Shown here: positions 33,296 through 45,185 of the stretch, in pieces
Layout: every line of letters begins with the position of its first letter
How positions within the stretch are numbered: position 1 is the first letter of the stretch
From: Bactericera cockerelli
Lineage: Eukaryota > Arthropoda > Insecta > Hemiptera > Triozidae
Reading direction: 5' to 3'
DNA: 64,000 bases
NCBI GenBank assembly: GCA_024516035.1
Contig: CM044956.1
Coordinates: forward strand, 10,904,176 to 10,968,175
Position numbers and translations under genes: made by a program
The notes under the pieces: generated by a model
What the model saw: the letters and a program-made list of their open reading frames with translations, nothing else
What the model was told of the DNA's origin: nothing
The model's database searches: none

Positions 33296-33480
33296 TGTGC
33301 ACTGGTAGTCAAATGGTGAACGCGCTAGTCTATTAATTCAGGTAGGATTACCAGGTGAATTTTCTCATGAATTTGAGTTTGTGACCATGTAATAATAAGA
33401 CTCTGAGAGTTAGGTGGTAGAAAATGCTTTGAGCATTAACCTCGCCTGATGGTTACCTTCCACTAAAGAGTGTTATTATT
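33296..33480 (+). mobile_element. SINE family C with head deletion
   Basis: Starts TGCACTGGTAGTCAAATGGT, lacks the B box, and keeps the tail with hairpin AATGCTTTGAGCATT (33423-33437) and 'aacctcgcctgatggttacc'. Confidence 0.75.
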
Positions 33481-33489
33481 ATTATAAGT

Positions 33490-34047
33490 ATAGTCGAACC
33501 TGCATTTAGGAAAACTGTATATAAGAGAATCCTGGGATATACGAGAACAATTATGAGGTCCCATTTACCTATCTGTAAGAGAAAATAACCTCTTTATAAG
33601 AAAAACCTGATGGATATTTAGATATAAAAAAATCTGGTCCTTTGAGTTCTCCTTTATCCAGGTTCTTACAAATTCCTTTTACTCTTTAAATGGTTTTTCT
33701 TATATAAATAAGCCATAGGTATAAATTTACTTCACATTCCCAGTGGTTTTGTAATTCGGACTCTATTGTTAGGTAATTCGACCAACATGGTTCAACATGG
33801 AAGTACCTACCGAATAATAATGTCGAACCTGGATATAAGAGAACTAAATATAAAAGAAACCTTGATACTCGTATATTATAAGGGAAAATGACCTCTTTAT
33901 AAGACAAATCTGGATGAGAATTACAGTCCTTGAGTTCTCTTATATCCTGGGTCCTCTTATGAAAAGTTATTTTCCCACATTAAGGAGGTAAATTTGATTT
34001 GAAAATTGTTTTCTTATATCCAGGTTTCTCTTATAGGTTCGGCTGTA
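33490..34047. mobile_element. pogo/Tc1-like MITE
   Basis: The left end TAGTCGAACCTGCATTTAGG and the right end (34010-34047, reverse reading 'acagccgaacctataagaga') are imperfect inverted ends with TA at the borders. The interior repeats 'ataagagaa' and 'aacctctttataaga' in both directions. The 'cagtcgaacct.gatata' style end is known from pogo/Tigger-like elements. No transposase ORF. Related sequence at 43813-44023. Confidence 0.55.
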
Positions 34048-34139
34048 TTATCAACTGTGCAGAGAAAATTAAAACTTCAACGATTGTTGAGAAGCTTAAT
34101 TGGCCAATCAATATTTGAGAGACCATGTTTGACTTTGCA

Positions 34140-34240
34140 ACACCTCCTTCGGGTAGGGGTATGGAAATGCTTCAAGCATTCACCTTGTTTTAATTTTCAC
34201 TAAAAAGTCGGTAATTATATGTTTGTTGTTATTGTTATAA
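34140..34240 (+). mobile_element. SINE-C-like 3' tail alone
   Basis: Hairpin AATGCTTCAAGCATT (34166-34180) followed by 'caccttg...tcactaaaaagt' and a (TTA)n end. Diverged from the family-C tail in sequence but not in stem pairing. Confidence 0.45.
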
Positions 34241-34413
34241 CTCACGCAAACACGCAAGTAACACTGGGTGAAGTGTTTACTTGTGTTTTTCTAAATAATA
34301 CCTATTCAATCTATTCATATACAGGCTAATATACTCTTATATTGGAATATTTACTACAATAAAATGTAGTTTTTTCCAGGAAAATATTTTCGATGTTTTT
34401 TTATTACTATATG

Positions 34414-34570
34414 ATTTAATGGGGGATTATAAACTGGGGGACTAGAAACAGGGAGTAGACCAGCATTTGCTTGGTTCTGGGGTCCCTTGTAAATTGTAAA
34501 GTGCTGAGTCATTACTCCACGGTCTGGCTACCATCGTTCACGATGACGCCACCCTATGATGATGATATAG
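34414..34570 (-). repeat. Dispersed repeat, minus copy of 60555-60718
   Basis: Shares, in reverse order, 'catagggtggcgtcatcg', 'gatggtagccaga', 'cagaaccaagcaaatgctgg' and 'agtcccccag'. It ends beside (GAT)n. A fragment is at 3322-3366. Confidence 0.6.
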
Positions 34571-34929
34571 ATGATATAATTTAAACTTCGTCGATGTACA
34601 CGTCATGTACAATGTAGGTAAAACTGTACATCTAGCTACAAGCAAACAATAGTCCTGATGGGGCTAGGTGGCATCTTTGCGTCCACCCCATAATCTTCCT
34701 TGTCTTATTGTTAACAGGGGAGGCGCGGGGGCTACAAAAAGATTTTCCTATTCTCGGATTTACCAGGAAATTAAATCTCAATTGAAGTCCTGATGGGCAG
34801 GGCGAGGCGGGGTGAGGAGTATTTCCTGGACAATTTCCTATCCAAACAACTTCGACTGGTGGCTTCTTATTACCATTTCCTTTTTAATTTCAGCTCAGGA
34901 CACGATTTCCCCGCGGTGGTTTTCGAATT

Positions 34930-34939
34930 TTTTAATAAG

Positions 34940-34972
<33 letters not shown>
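34930..34972. repeat. Poly(A) run
   Basis: About 32 consecutive A at 34941-34972. Possibly the tail of a decayed retroposon; no body identified. Confidence 0.8.
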
Positions 34973-34974
<2 letters not shown>

Positions 34975-35169
34975 GTCTTAGTAAAATTGGATTTTTTCTT
35001 CTCATTTATTAATTTTCTTTCTTTCTCTCCTCCAGGTTTGCGATTCTAATTGAAGCAGCTGCTATTAATTGCTGAAGGAAATTGAAATGACATTTCGCCT
35101 CTCTCGCTTGTTTTTTAATGACTAAAGCGGAGGCTTCTTCTTTTTTTTTATCAAGTGGAGTGGTCCGTA

Positions 35170-35539
35170 ATTGGGTGAGGAGAGGGAGAGAGAGGGAGAG
35201 AGGAAGGGAGAGAGGGGGGAGAGAGAGAGGGAGAGAATGAGAGATAAGAGGAGTATAGAGGGAGGGAGAGGAGATAGGTAGAGAGGAATAATTCTCTGTA
35301 CCTATCTATCTCTTCTCTCTTAATTATTCAGAGAGGTCCTGAAACAAGGAACTTTTAAGTTTACCTGTGAGTGGACTATAATGAGTGGGGCGAGGGAGGG
35401 GAAGAAAATTCAATTGAATTTATTATATTTATTAAATTTAACATTAACATGCATTATTATAATAATACACAAAAGAATACCTCCTAATAAGTTAATTTCT
35501 AATTTATTGAGAGGTTTTTTGTTAAAAAATTTAGCTCTT

Positions 35540-35621
<82 letters not shown>

Positions 35622-35945
35622 GAATTAATTGCATTTATTATCTCTATTATATTTAATATAAATATACATAATTATGCATACTGTATACCTATTATAATGC
35701 ACTGAAATGTTCCTCCAATTTTTTGGGGTGTTTTCTGTTCAAAAATTCAGCTCGGGCCCTTAATGGTATGGGGGAGGGGGGAGAGAGAGAGAAAGAGAGA
35801 GAGAAAGAAAGAGAGAGAGAAAGAAAGAGAGAGAGAAAGAAAGAGAGAGAGTGAGAGAGTAAGAGAGAGAGAGAAAGAGAGAGAGAGAGAGGGAGAGAGA
35901 GAAAGAAAGAAAGAGAAAGACAGAGAGAAAGAGAGACAAAGGCAG
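35170..35945. repeat. Three GA-rich tracts
   Basis: 35170-35290, a long near-perfect (GA)n at 35539-35620, and 35770-35945. The open frames over the last are low-complexity only. Confidence 0.85.
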
Positions 35946-35969
35946 AACGGGGAAGGGACTTCCAAATTA

Positions 35970-37190
35970 TGCTAACAAGGGTACAGTAAGTACCCTCTAC
36001 CCACTACCCAGAGCCCTGGCCTGGCAAGTAGCAAGTAGTATTGGAAAGTAGGTACTCGAGTAATTTAAGGGGCGCATTTGTTCCGCTGTAATAGAAGACG
36101 CCGCCCGAGGCAAAAGCTTTTAATTTTTAATGAAGGCTTGATAAATGAAAACGGCGAGAATAACGAAGTCTAATAATTTTAACGTATTTTAATTTTTGAA
36201 ATGGGGGAAAAGATGGCCGAAGCTTTTTGCCATGTTCTAGCAAGCTCTGCTCTTGCAAGCTGATTATAGATGTAAGGTAAATGTGGGTGTTTTTTTAACT
36301 AATATATTCTTGGTAACTAAGATATTCTTGTAATAGGAGAGCTTCTGTTTTTTGACATATTTAAAAGCTGATGGAAAATTGATTTATCTTTCAATAGAGT
36401 TTACTATAATTTTTGGATGGGATGTTCGTTTTCGGGAGTTTTATTAAAAAAAAAAAAAAATGTTACCCTCCATTCGCTGGAATCAGCTACCCACATCAAC
36501 CTCACCCAGCCTAGGTTGTGCCGGGAATAGTGTTCGAATTTGAATAATCACACATCCAAGTCCTAACATCGCGGGACGTAGCTTATCTTCAGTGACATAA
36601 CGAGAAGTAGTGTATTCTACGTGCCATCCACCGATACTGGCTCAAGGAATGATGTTAACCCTTATCTTTGTCCTTATGGATTCCATAATTTTTTATTGGC
36701 CCAAAACTAATCCTAAAGCATTTTGACTTCCACAGAACATTTAAATTATTTATTTTTTACGCTTTATATAAAGTGGCAGGATGGAGCTCTTTCATCCAAC
36801 CATCCAATTATCATCCTCATTTACTTTTTCAAAAAATCAATGAAAAATTGAAATTCTCTGCCGAGATAAGGGTTAATACACCAAGAGTACCAACACTCCA
36901 GTAATCCTATACATATACATAATAGAATGGAATCTTCTGCTGATTATTTTGACATGACCAGGGCTCGAAGGAAACCCCCTGAGTCCTGACACAAAGTCTA
37001 CTGGGTGGGAAATTGTACATACCATTCCAGTGCCGAAATTTTTCTGTTCAATAACTCTGCCTTGGCTGGTATTCGAATCAGACCTCATCCTGACCAGTAT
37101 AAATTACTAGTTTAATTTATACTGCCTCACTGGGCTAACGAGTCCATAAAGTTATTTAGTCATTATTTTATTGGTTTAATTTATACTGCC
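35970..37190. other. Non-genic; contains a SINE-F fragment
   Basis: 36460-36535 (minus) has 'taccctccattcgctgg' and 'cctcacccagcctagg' from family F. I recognise no gene. Confidence 0.45.
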
Positions 37191-37196
37191 TGACTG

Positions 37197-37365
37197 GGAT
37201 AAGGAGTTCCATTATTCCAGAAGTAAGCTCAAGACGTAGTACTATAATATGGTGAAAAACCGAAATAGGAGGATGACTTGTCCTGTCCCAGCTGGGTTTT
37301 GAACCCGCGACCTCTGGAATACCAGACCGATGGCGACGCCTTGGCCATTGAGATATACCGGGACA
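37197..37365 (-). mobile_element. SINE family B, minus strand
   Basis: From 'ccattattccagaagtaagc' to the head GTCCCGG at 37365, with a good B box 'gggttttgaacccgcg' region. Confidence 0.8.
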
Positions 37366-37532
37366 GACCGATGTACGTAGATGCTCAAGAGTATATGACC
37401 ACTCATAACTCACAATCAATATAATGTTTATAATGTATAGTTTATAACTGTTATTGAGATACAGGTATTTGGTACTTCCTGTGGCAATACCAATAGTCAA
37501 GTATCCATATATACTTATAGATCAAGCTATAC

Positions 37533-37670
37533 TGACCGACCTCACTAGTTTCTTCGATAAGGTGGTGTGATCGGAGGTCGGTGGTTCAAGTCCCACAAGT
37601 AGCAAATATTTGCTAAAGTTTGAGTAGTTGTTATATCACGATTGTGATTAACACAAAAATGATAACTTAG
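37533..37670 (+). mobile_element. SINE family A
   Basis: Head 'gaccgacctcactagtttct', B box GGTTCAAGTCC, body 'gttatatcacgattgtgatt' and an A-rich tail. Confidence 0.7.
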
Positions 37671-38900
37671 TATCCATACTTGTACCTACTTGTATAGAAG
37701 ATACTTCACTCCCATGTGTATAATAATTGTGTATCATTTATTCTTACATTAGTTAACTTTAGAGACTTCGCTTTCCTTTGACGTCTTACAGTATTTAATT
37801 TTCCATCCTTATTTATGACTTTTTCAGAAACAAATTCCTTCAAGAAAGCAGTTTCTGTGTTGTAGAGCTTTCAGAAAAGCTGCTGGAGTCAATGAACTTT
37901 TTATAATATCTTGGCTATGTAAATAACTAAGCAACAATGTATAATATACCTACTCTCTTGGCTGTGTAAACAACTAAACAATAATGTATTAATATACTTA
38001 CTATCTTGGCTATGTAAACAACTAAACAATGAATAATATTTCTATCAATATTTGAATTATATTCAAATTATATTTCATGATATTCTAGCAAGTCCAATAA
38101 CGAGACTTTCAAAAACTATATTTTCAAGAACAAATTCCCAAAAAAAAAAATCTCAATGGTTTTGACCCGAATATTCTTTGCCACCTCGTCAGAATAATCC
38201 TATTCTATCCTATTTTGTTCATATTTGTTTGAAATATGAATAAAATAGGATTGTTTAATATATTAAACTTGTTTGTATATAAAAGTTGTTCGATATGAAT
38301 CAAATAGGATTTATTCATATTAAACCTCGGTTCGTCTTGCATCATTTCATCAACCCTTCTAACGAATCCAAGGGAAGGGACAGTTTTTCCTTCCAACCAC
38401 GACCCTGCAAACTCTTTCCAGTACCTGCCGCTAAAACACACAATAAAAAGTCTTCTTGCTGGAATTATATTAAATTTATGATTATTGCATCTGAATTTTC
38501 CTGTAAAAACAACCGTAAAGAAAGGGAAAAAAAATTGCAGAAGAAGATAATTACCGGAGATTTTTTTCACCTTTTGTGCTCTCTTTTTTTAAGACCTTTA
38601 TGCTTTCCGTTAATTTGAAACTCGACATCTAGGAAAAGGAAAAACGTGTTTCTTTTATACATTCCATTTAACTTCTCATTTATTTTTTTATTAAGTTTAA
38701 ATAACTGTTTTTTTTTTTACATTAACTGAGCGGCCTTAATTTTTTTTCATCTACTTTACCCATTACCTCGTCATTATAACTTCCATAAGTTGCTTACCTA
38801 GTTAATGGGTTCCGTGATAATGAAGACTGAAATAGAAATAAGTAAAAAAGTCAAGTAAGAAGACCTGACGAAGTGAATGTTCTGTTTTAATCCTAAAATC
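37671..38900. other. AT-rich, repeated short words, no gene
   Basis: A block 'tcttggctatgtaaacaact' recurs three times near 37910-38030. 'aaataggatt' occurs in both orientations at 38195-38310. Overlapping ORFs at 38205-38618 have no domain I know. Confidence 0.45.
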
Positions 38901-38902
38901 AA

Positions 38903-39073
38903 CCGACCTCCGTGGCTCAGAGCATTGGTTGCTGACCCGGAGGTTGCGGGTTCGAAACCCAGCCGGGACATGACAAGTTATCCTCCTATTTGGGATTTTT
39001 ACCACATAATAATACGTCTTGGGACTTAATAGTCCTAATAGGGCAGTATAAATAAGGCGATATTTTATTCATT
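38903..39073 (+). mobile_element. Chimeric SINE: family E head on family B body
   Basis: Head GACCTCCGTGGCTCAGAGCA and 'gaggttgcgggttcgaaacc' belong to family E (compare 8172). At 'cagccgggacatgacaag' it becomes family B and continues to 'ataaggcgatatttta'. The junction falls at the shared B-box/acceptor region. Confidence 0.7.
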
Positions 39074-39885
39074 ATACCCAGAGAAGAAAATTATAATAAA
39101 ATTTCTCTGGAATAATGGAAAGTCTAAGAATCCAAGCCCTATTAAAAATTTATACTACATACATTTTTAAGGTCTACTATTATTTCATGTCACGTCAACA
39201 CAGAGTTCATGGAACCCTGCACTGAGTGTACAGTCTGAAGTGTAGGTATTCCTGGAACTTTTGTACCTTCAACTGAAGAACAAATTTCACACATTCCATC
39301 AGCACTTGTAACTTACCTACAAAACAAAGGAATAAAATATATGTCCAGCACTCAATTCATCCAACGTATGGCTATGGTCAGACTGACACGAACTTGGTGA
39401 AGAAATGTTCACACTCACTGTTTCCAAGTTTTCACAGAACAGAAGAAAAGTTGTTACTAAACTGTTTTTACTACTAAAAAAATGCAAGAACTTTTGATAA
39501 ACTTATGAAAATGAAACTGGTAGGTTTGGAATTGGTAAACTTTTTAATTATTAATATTTTATTATCAAAAAACCACTCTTGGTTTCGTCTCACAGAAACC
39601 AGATATTCCAGCGTATGGTTGCACTAGTGCTGTGCGATAGTGAAAGTGGACTGGTACCTGGGTCTTACGGAACAGGATCAGATGTTGTGGATAGTGAATC
39701 GACTGAATCACAGAGTTCTGGCTCAGCCGCTCAGAACTCACAGGAGGGAGGGGGGGTCAGAAGTTGATAACCTTCAAGAAGTCATAGCGTCGAGTCATAG
39801 GATTGCTTCTTCGATTCTCGAGAGGGCTTGATTATTTGTTTAATACAATAGGAAATAGGATTATATTTTATAGGATCTCGTGAAG
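39074..39885. other. No gene recognised
   Basis: Short ORFs on the plus strand (39579-39831) have a balanced composition but no known domain. Confidence 0.35.
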
Positions 39886-40530
39886 ATTTTTTTTTACTTT
39901 CCTTATCCTATAATAAGGAAAGTATTGTATTCGTCGAAAATTTGACCTACCTAGCTTTTCACATTTCTGGACGAATCATAGCCTCAGGATACCAAAAAAG
40001 TTGTTTTCAGCCATTGGTCCGTGCGTCTGTCTGTGTGTGTGTGTGTCTGTGTGTGTGTGAACAGGATATCTCAAGAACGGTAAGAGCTAGGGACTTGAAA
40101 TTTGGTATGGTAACTAATTTTATACACCAAACGAACCATGAAACTTTTGGTTGAAATCGGCCGCATTCTGCGGCCGCAGGGCCGCAAATATTGGCCGCAA
40201 GCACCGCTTCTTTGAATTGGTTAAAGATACAAAAAATGTTAAAGAACAACATTTTCTCAAATTAAAAAAATAATGGGGGTTTACTCTGATCATTTTTTTG
40301 ATATCTCTAACTTTTTGGAACCCGGCCCCAATTTACCGGTATTGTGGGGGGGACCCGCTTGGACTAACATTTTTATTATTCATCCTAGATGGGGCTTGTG
40401 ACATATCAAATTCAATGATTTTGAAGTGCTGATTACGAATTTGCCATTTATTTTTAGTTATCTGTTACCTTTGATTTACCAGTGGCGGAATTCGACTCCT
40501 CTTTGGGGATAAGGAAAGTCGTGTGATGTT
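39886..40530. mobile_element. Unclassified element with TACTTTCCTTAT ends
   Basis: Begins with a hairpin TACTTTCCTTAT/ATAAGGAAAGTA (39896-39926) and ends with 'gataaggaaagtcg' near 40508-40521, giving short inverted ends. The interior has a (GT)n tract (40035-40062), 'atctcaagaacggtaagagc' and GC-rich 'gcattctgcggccgca'. The same hairpin stands alone at 3467-3497 and 13717-13742. Confidence 0.5.
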
Positions 40531-41086
40531 TACACCAGATTTTTTTAATAATACAACATAATAGAATGGGTAGTTCTACCGACTTCCGGTGGCGCTGACA
40601 GCCCCGAATCGATGTGCGGCAATGCCTCGTTATGTAGAGCAGAGTTAGGCAGTATTACCAGTAAAAGAAAAAATGGATGCCATTTACTACCTTTAAATGT
40701 TATGTTATAAAATATAATCTTTGGTTGGGTGGAAGAGCTCAAGCAATTTGAGTAGGTATCCCGCCATTAAAGCCTAAAAAAAAAAATTCGTCCACTGAGT
40801 TGAAAAAATATTTTTACACGAGCTTGATTTTTTTTTAAATTGCAATAACACGTTCCTACTCTACCGACTTACTTTTAAAAGATCATATCTGTCCTGTATC
40901 ACCTGAAGAGGTAAAGAAAATTCTAGCCCGCGGCATTTACATCAAATGTGCCACACACACCTCATATCTCTGTCGCATGTCTCCGTCATCTATTCTTATG
41001 ATGTATGTACTTATTTCTAGATATACATATTTATATATATTATTTACCTACATAGATAAACTCGTACCGTATTTCTCTTGTATACA
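40531..41086. other. Non-genic; possible LINE-tail motif
   Basis: 'ggttgggtggaagagctcaa' (about 40723) recalls the second LINE-family tail. No gene. Confidence 0.35.
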
Positions 41087-41094
41087 CTATACAT

Positions 41095-43445
41095 TAGGGT
41101 GGGCCGAAAAAAGCGAATTTTTGAATCGAGAATTTTAATAGCAAAAAAAAGTTGCAGCATGGTCAGACGTTTCCAAAAATATAACTTTGGTCGAAATTGA
41201 ATGTTATCTTCCACTGCCGCAAAGCGGTTGAAGTTTGGCGAAAAAGTCGAAAAATGGCATTTTGAACCCCAATTTGAGAAAATTATAAAAATAGCAGATG
41301 AACATCTAAGAAGCTCAAATTTGTTTCAAATTACTCAATATGTGTTCTAATTTTATTTTTAGACTAAAAATAATGAGCTTTTTGAGCTCTGTTCTGTATA
41401 CAGCGTGATCCAAAATCATGAAATACCACTTTTTCATGTGATTTATATGGGGTATATTATGTTTATATTTATTGAATTATTTGAATTAATCCTTCGATAT
41501 TGGCAATTAAAATCATCTAATATTAAATATATGATATTGCTGGACAGTTTGGATGATATTTTCACTTTTCAGATATACAGGGTGGTCAATTTTTTCATAA
41601 ATTATGATGACTTTTTTATGTAATTAGTTCATGGTTTTTTTTGTACATGACAACCATGTAAATATTATGCTAAGCACTTTTTAGGGACATAAAATATAAA
41701 TAAGGATTATAAAAAGGATAATAAGACCGTCTCTTATCCAAAATATTCCGTTTGGAGGGTGATTGATGGAAAGTCTTGGGTGGAAGGAAATTTTCACCCA
41801 ACACAATGCACCTTGTGAAATATGTTGTATAGGGAACTTATTCCCTTATCGTTGTTGCAATTTTACCTTATAGTTTGACCATTCTATTTCCTGCATTATT
41901 ATTATTAAAATAACTATATAAGGTCTAGCTACCATGTGTATTAGGTGGCTACACCACGCGACGAAGCTCTCCCGAACCCTCCCAACAACGATTTTTTTTA
42001 TATCGCGTCTTTTGATATCTTTCCGACCTAGTTCTTTGAGTCTCTCTGCAATTTAAGAGTTTTAATGGCTTATAATGGCGAATGGATTTCTGAGGTTGTA
42101 CATATACATTACACCTATTTCCATTGGGAAAAAAAGCTATGATTTGGCAAAAATAACCAAATGGGTTCATAAAATATATCATATGTATATAATGCTGGTC
42201 TTTCATGCCAATTGTGGTTTCATAAAAAAATAAAGTAGGTAAGTCCTTCAGATTAGAAAACTGCAAATCACTTGGGTATTGGTAACAAATTAACAACAAC
42301 AACTGGTAGCTCAAAGGCAAAAATGTACCTGAAACAATGGCTTTTCTCTCGCTGAATAGCGAGGGAACGTTACATCTATTTTGGCTACTGTGCCCAGTGG
42401 AAAATCATTGGAAGAGATTGTATTTAGTGTCTAAAGAAATGTAAGCAAATTTACTGAACTTCTACTGATTAGCAAACAACTAAATCATTAAAAAAAAAGT
42501 TACTATACTTGTGTTAATCACTTTCATGATATCACAACTACTCAAAATCAAGTTACTAAATCTAGGCTGAATCCAGGACTTGAACCACCAACTTCCAGGT
42601 TAAAGGTTACAAGTGCGCCGCCTTATCGATCAACTATATCATTATAATTATTATGTAGAGATAATTTGTTGATCTACTATTGTTTATGCTGCCACTCCAA
42701 TGTTACTACGAGATATTTCCTAAGGTGCACTGTGTTGGGTGAAAATTTCCTTCCACCCAAGACTTTCCATCAATCACCTGGGCTCCATACGGAATATTTT
42801 GGATAAGAGACTGTCTTATTATCCTTTTTATAGTGCTTATTTATATTTTATGTCCCTAAAAAGTGCTTAGCATAATATTTACATGGTTGTCATGTACAAA
42901 AAAAACCATGAACTAATTACATAAAAAAGTCATCATAATTTATGAAAAAATTGACCACCCTGTATATTTGAAGAGTGCAAATATCATCCAGACTGTCCAG
43001 CACTATCACATATTTAAAATTTGATGATTTCAATTGCCAATATCGAAGGATTAATTCAAATAATTCAATAAATATAAACATAATATACCCCATATAAATC
43101 ACATGAAAAAGTGGTATTTCATGATTTTGGATCACCCTGTATACAGAACAGAGCTCAAAAAGCTCATTATTTTTAGTCTAAAAATAAAATTGGAACACAT
43201 ATTGAGTAATTTGAAACAAATTTGAGCTTCTTAGATGTTCATCTGCTATTTTTTTAATTTTCTCAAAGTGGGGTCCAAAATGCCATTTTTCGACTTTTTC
43301 GCCAAACTTCAACCGCTTTGCGGCAGTGGAAGATAACATTCAATTTCGACCAAAGTTATATTTTTGGAAACGTCTGACCATGCTGCAACTTTTTTTTGCT
43401 ATTAAAATTCTCGATTCAAAAATTCGCTTTTTTCGGCCCACCCTA
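41095..43445. mobile_element. Large foldback element, about 720-bp inverted arms, 8-bp TSD
   Basis: Termini TAGGGTGGGCCGAAAAAAGC (41095) and its reverse complement (to 43445) are flanked by CTATACAT on both sides (41087-41094, 43446-43453). An 8-bp duplication fits hAT-type transposition. Arms run to about 41813 and from about 42722, with only scattered mismatches. The centre of about 900 bp carries a family-A SINE (42505-42642, minus) and an unrecognised 123-codon frame (41949-42320, minus). No transposase is visible. The arms are far longer than usual for a hAT MITE. Confidence 0.8.
42505..42642 (-). mobile_element. SINE family A inside the foldback element
   Basis: The reverse strand gives 'gataaggcggcgcacttgta', 'ggttcaagtcctggattcag' and 'atcatgaaagtgattaacac'. 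It inserted into the spacer, so it is younger than the element. Confidence 0.75.
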
Positions 43446-43620
43446 CTATACATAGAGAATGCCTGATAATAAAGTACAGAAGCGACATGATTGTAAATTT
43501 AATTTGTAAGTACTTACTCCATTATGCAAATGTACTTACAATTCACACAGATATCTAATTTATCAGTATCAGTACAATGTTTATTGGTTAGGTAGATACT
43601 ATAAACAGAAAAGTACTAAA

Positions 43621-43735
43621 TGTAGAAGAGAATGCCGTAGGCATTAGCACCGCCCTTGATCAAGTTTTGTTTAATAATTTCAACTTTGTTTTGTAAATGT
43701 ATAATAATATTGTAAATAAAACTTGATTAAATTTG
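43621..43735 (+). mobile_element. LINE 3' end (third type) with hairpin
   Basis: AATGCCGTAGGCATT (43631-43645) followed by 'agcaccgcccttgatcaag', an AT-rich stretch and 'gtaaataaaacttgatt'. Confidence 0.6.
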
Positions 43736-43812
43736 TGTAAAAAATGTAGGTTAATAATATCAGCAATTCAGCACATATACCTGGAAAGCTGTTTTGAGCT
43801 TATTTGCTCTCA

Positions 43813-44023
43813 TCACAGCAGATAATAAGAGAAACCTTGATATGAGAACAAAATCCAGGTGCAATTTGCCAATAAAATAACCTCTTTATAAGAGAAACCT
43901 TGATATGAGAACAAAATCCAGGTGCAATTTACCAGTAAAATAACCTCTTTATAAGAGAAACCTGGACATAAGAGAAAAAAAATTCCGGTCACATAAGTTC
44001 TTTTATATCCAGGTTCGACTGTA
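43813..44023. mobile_element. pogo-like MITE fragment
   Basis: Tandem 'ataagagaaaccttgatatg' units and the end 'tatatccaggttcgactgta' match the element at 33490-34047. The left end is lost. Confidence 0.5.
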
Positions 44024-44272
44024 TTTTGAATAGCAACCATCAACTTACAAGCTTTTCATTGGTGACCTTTGTGACGACTTAATTCTGCTGTAACTGGCGA
44101 AAGCTGTTAGAAAAAGCCATGCAAATACACAAACCTACGTGTTCTTTACATTTTTCAAAAGTCAAATTATCCACTCTCCTCCCTTTTTCAATTTTACCTA
44201 GTTTTTACTTTTGCTTTTATTTTTCTGATACCAGATAATGAATAATAATACTCCTTAGTTGAAGGTAACCAA

Positions 44273-44505
44273 CAGCACTCGCTTGCCATGCGGAAGGTCC
44301 CGGGTTCGAACGCCCGCGCCGACAAAAAATTGTATTCAAAATTTGGTTACAGGTTACAGTTGTTTGTAAGGGATACCTTCCGGTGCGCTCGTGTTGACCC
44401 AGCACCTAAATGGGAAGTACTGTGTCACTTCTCGTCCATCAGAGGGGAGGCATACTACGGAATGGGCAGGCTACAACACAGACCACAAGCGTCTATTATC
44501 TGGTA
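44273..44505 (+). mobile_element. SINE family D, 5' truncated
   Basis: Starts in the anticodon region 'cactcgcttgccatgcgg'. The rest matches family D up to 'cagaccacaagcgtcta'. The 3' end is replaced by unrelated sequence. Confidence 0.75.
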
Positions 44506-44864
44506 TCAATAATTCAAGACCAAATGTTGCGAAACGTTGCGAGACAAAATGTTGCACTCAGTGGTACCCCGACCTTAGTTACTCGAGGAACACGACCAAA
44601 TTTGCTTAATTTTAACACTTGTTAATTTTTACTCTGTTTACAGGTAACGAACTATTACTGATTATCATACAAGCACTGTAGTTTCTGGGAGGCGTTCTCC
44701 CGCGACACGACCCCTTTACCTGATTAAGAACACAAGGTGCTGTAATATGAGGTAAGTATTAAGTTCGTGGCGAAAAGGTTGAAGAATGCTGACTTTGGCT
44801 TTAGGAAAAGCCAAAGTGAAAGGAGAAAAATAAGTGAGTTTTTTAGTTTTTTTTTCGTCAAATT

Positions 44865-44991
44865 TGTAATCACGATGTGATTCACAATTACTCAAACTCG
44901 TTTTACTAAATCTTCGCTAAACTTGGGACTCAAACCACCCACCTCCAGGTTACAAGTCCGCCGCGTTATCGATTCAGCTACTGAGGTCGGT
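44865..44991 (-). mobile_element. SINE family A, minus strand
   Basis: Reverse copy ending with the head 'accgacctcagtagctgaat' at 44991. It forms an inverted pair with the next copy. Confidence 0.75.
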
Positions 44992-45038
44992 AAAAGAATT
45001 GAGTTAATCATCTATTAATAATATAGTTGTCCAATGTC

Positions 45039-45185
45039 ATCGACCTCGGTAGCTTGATCGATAAGGCGGTAGACTTGTAACCTGGAGGTCGGTGGTTCAA
45101 GTCCCGGTTTCATCGTAAATTTAGTAAAGCGAGTTTGACTAGTTGTGACATCACGAAAGTGATTAACACATATAAGTATAAGGTA
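45039..45185 (+). mobile_element. SINE family A, best-preserved copy
   Basis: CGACCTCGGTAGCTTGATCG, 'gacttgtaacctggaggtcg', B box GGTTCAAGTCC, then 'gtgacatcacgaaagtgatt' and an A-rich end. Head to head with the copy at 44865-44991, about 50 bp apart. Confidence 0.8.

Noticed and set aside
38205..38618. Overlapping 110- and 121-codon ORFs on both strands
   Set aside because: No recognisable domain, no codon-usage contrast with flanks, and repeated 'aaataggatt' words.
41405..41623. 72-codon ORF repeated in both arms of the foldback element
   Set aside because: Open in both arms only because the arms are copies; no domain and strongly AT-driven residues.
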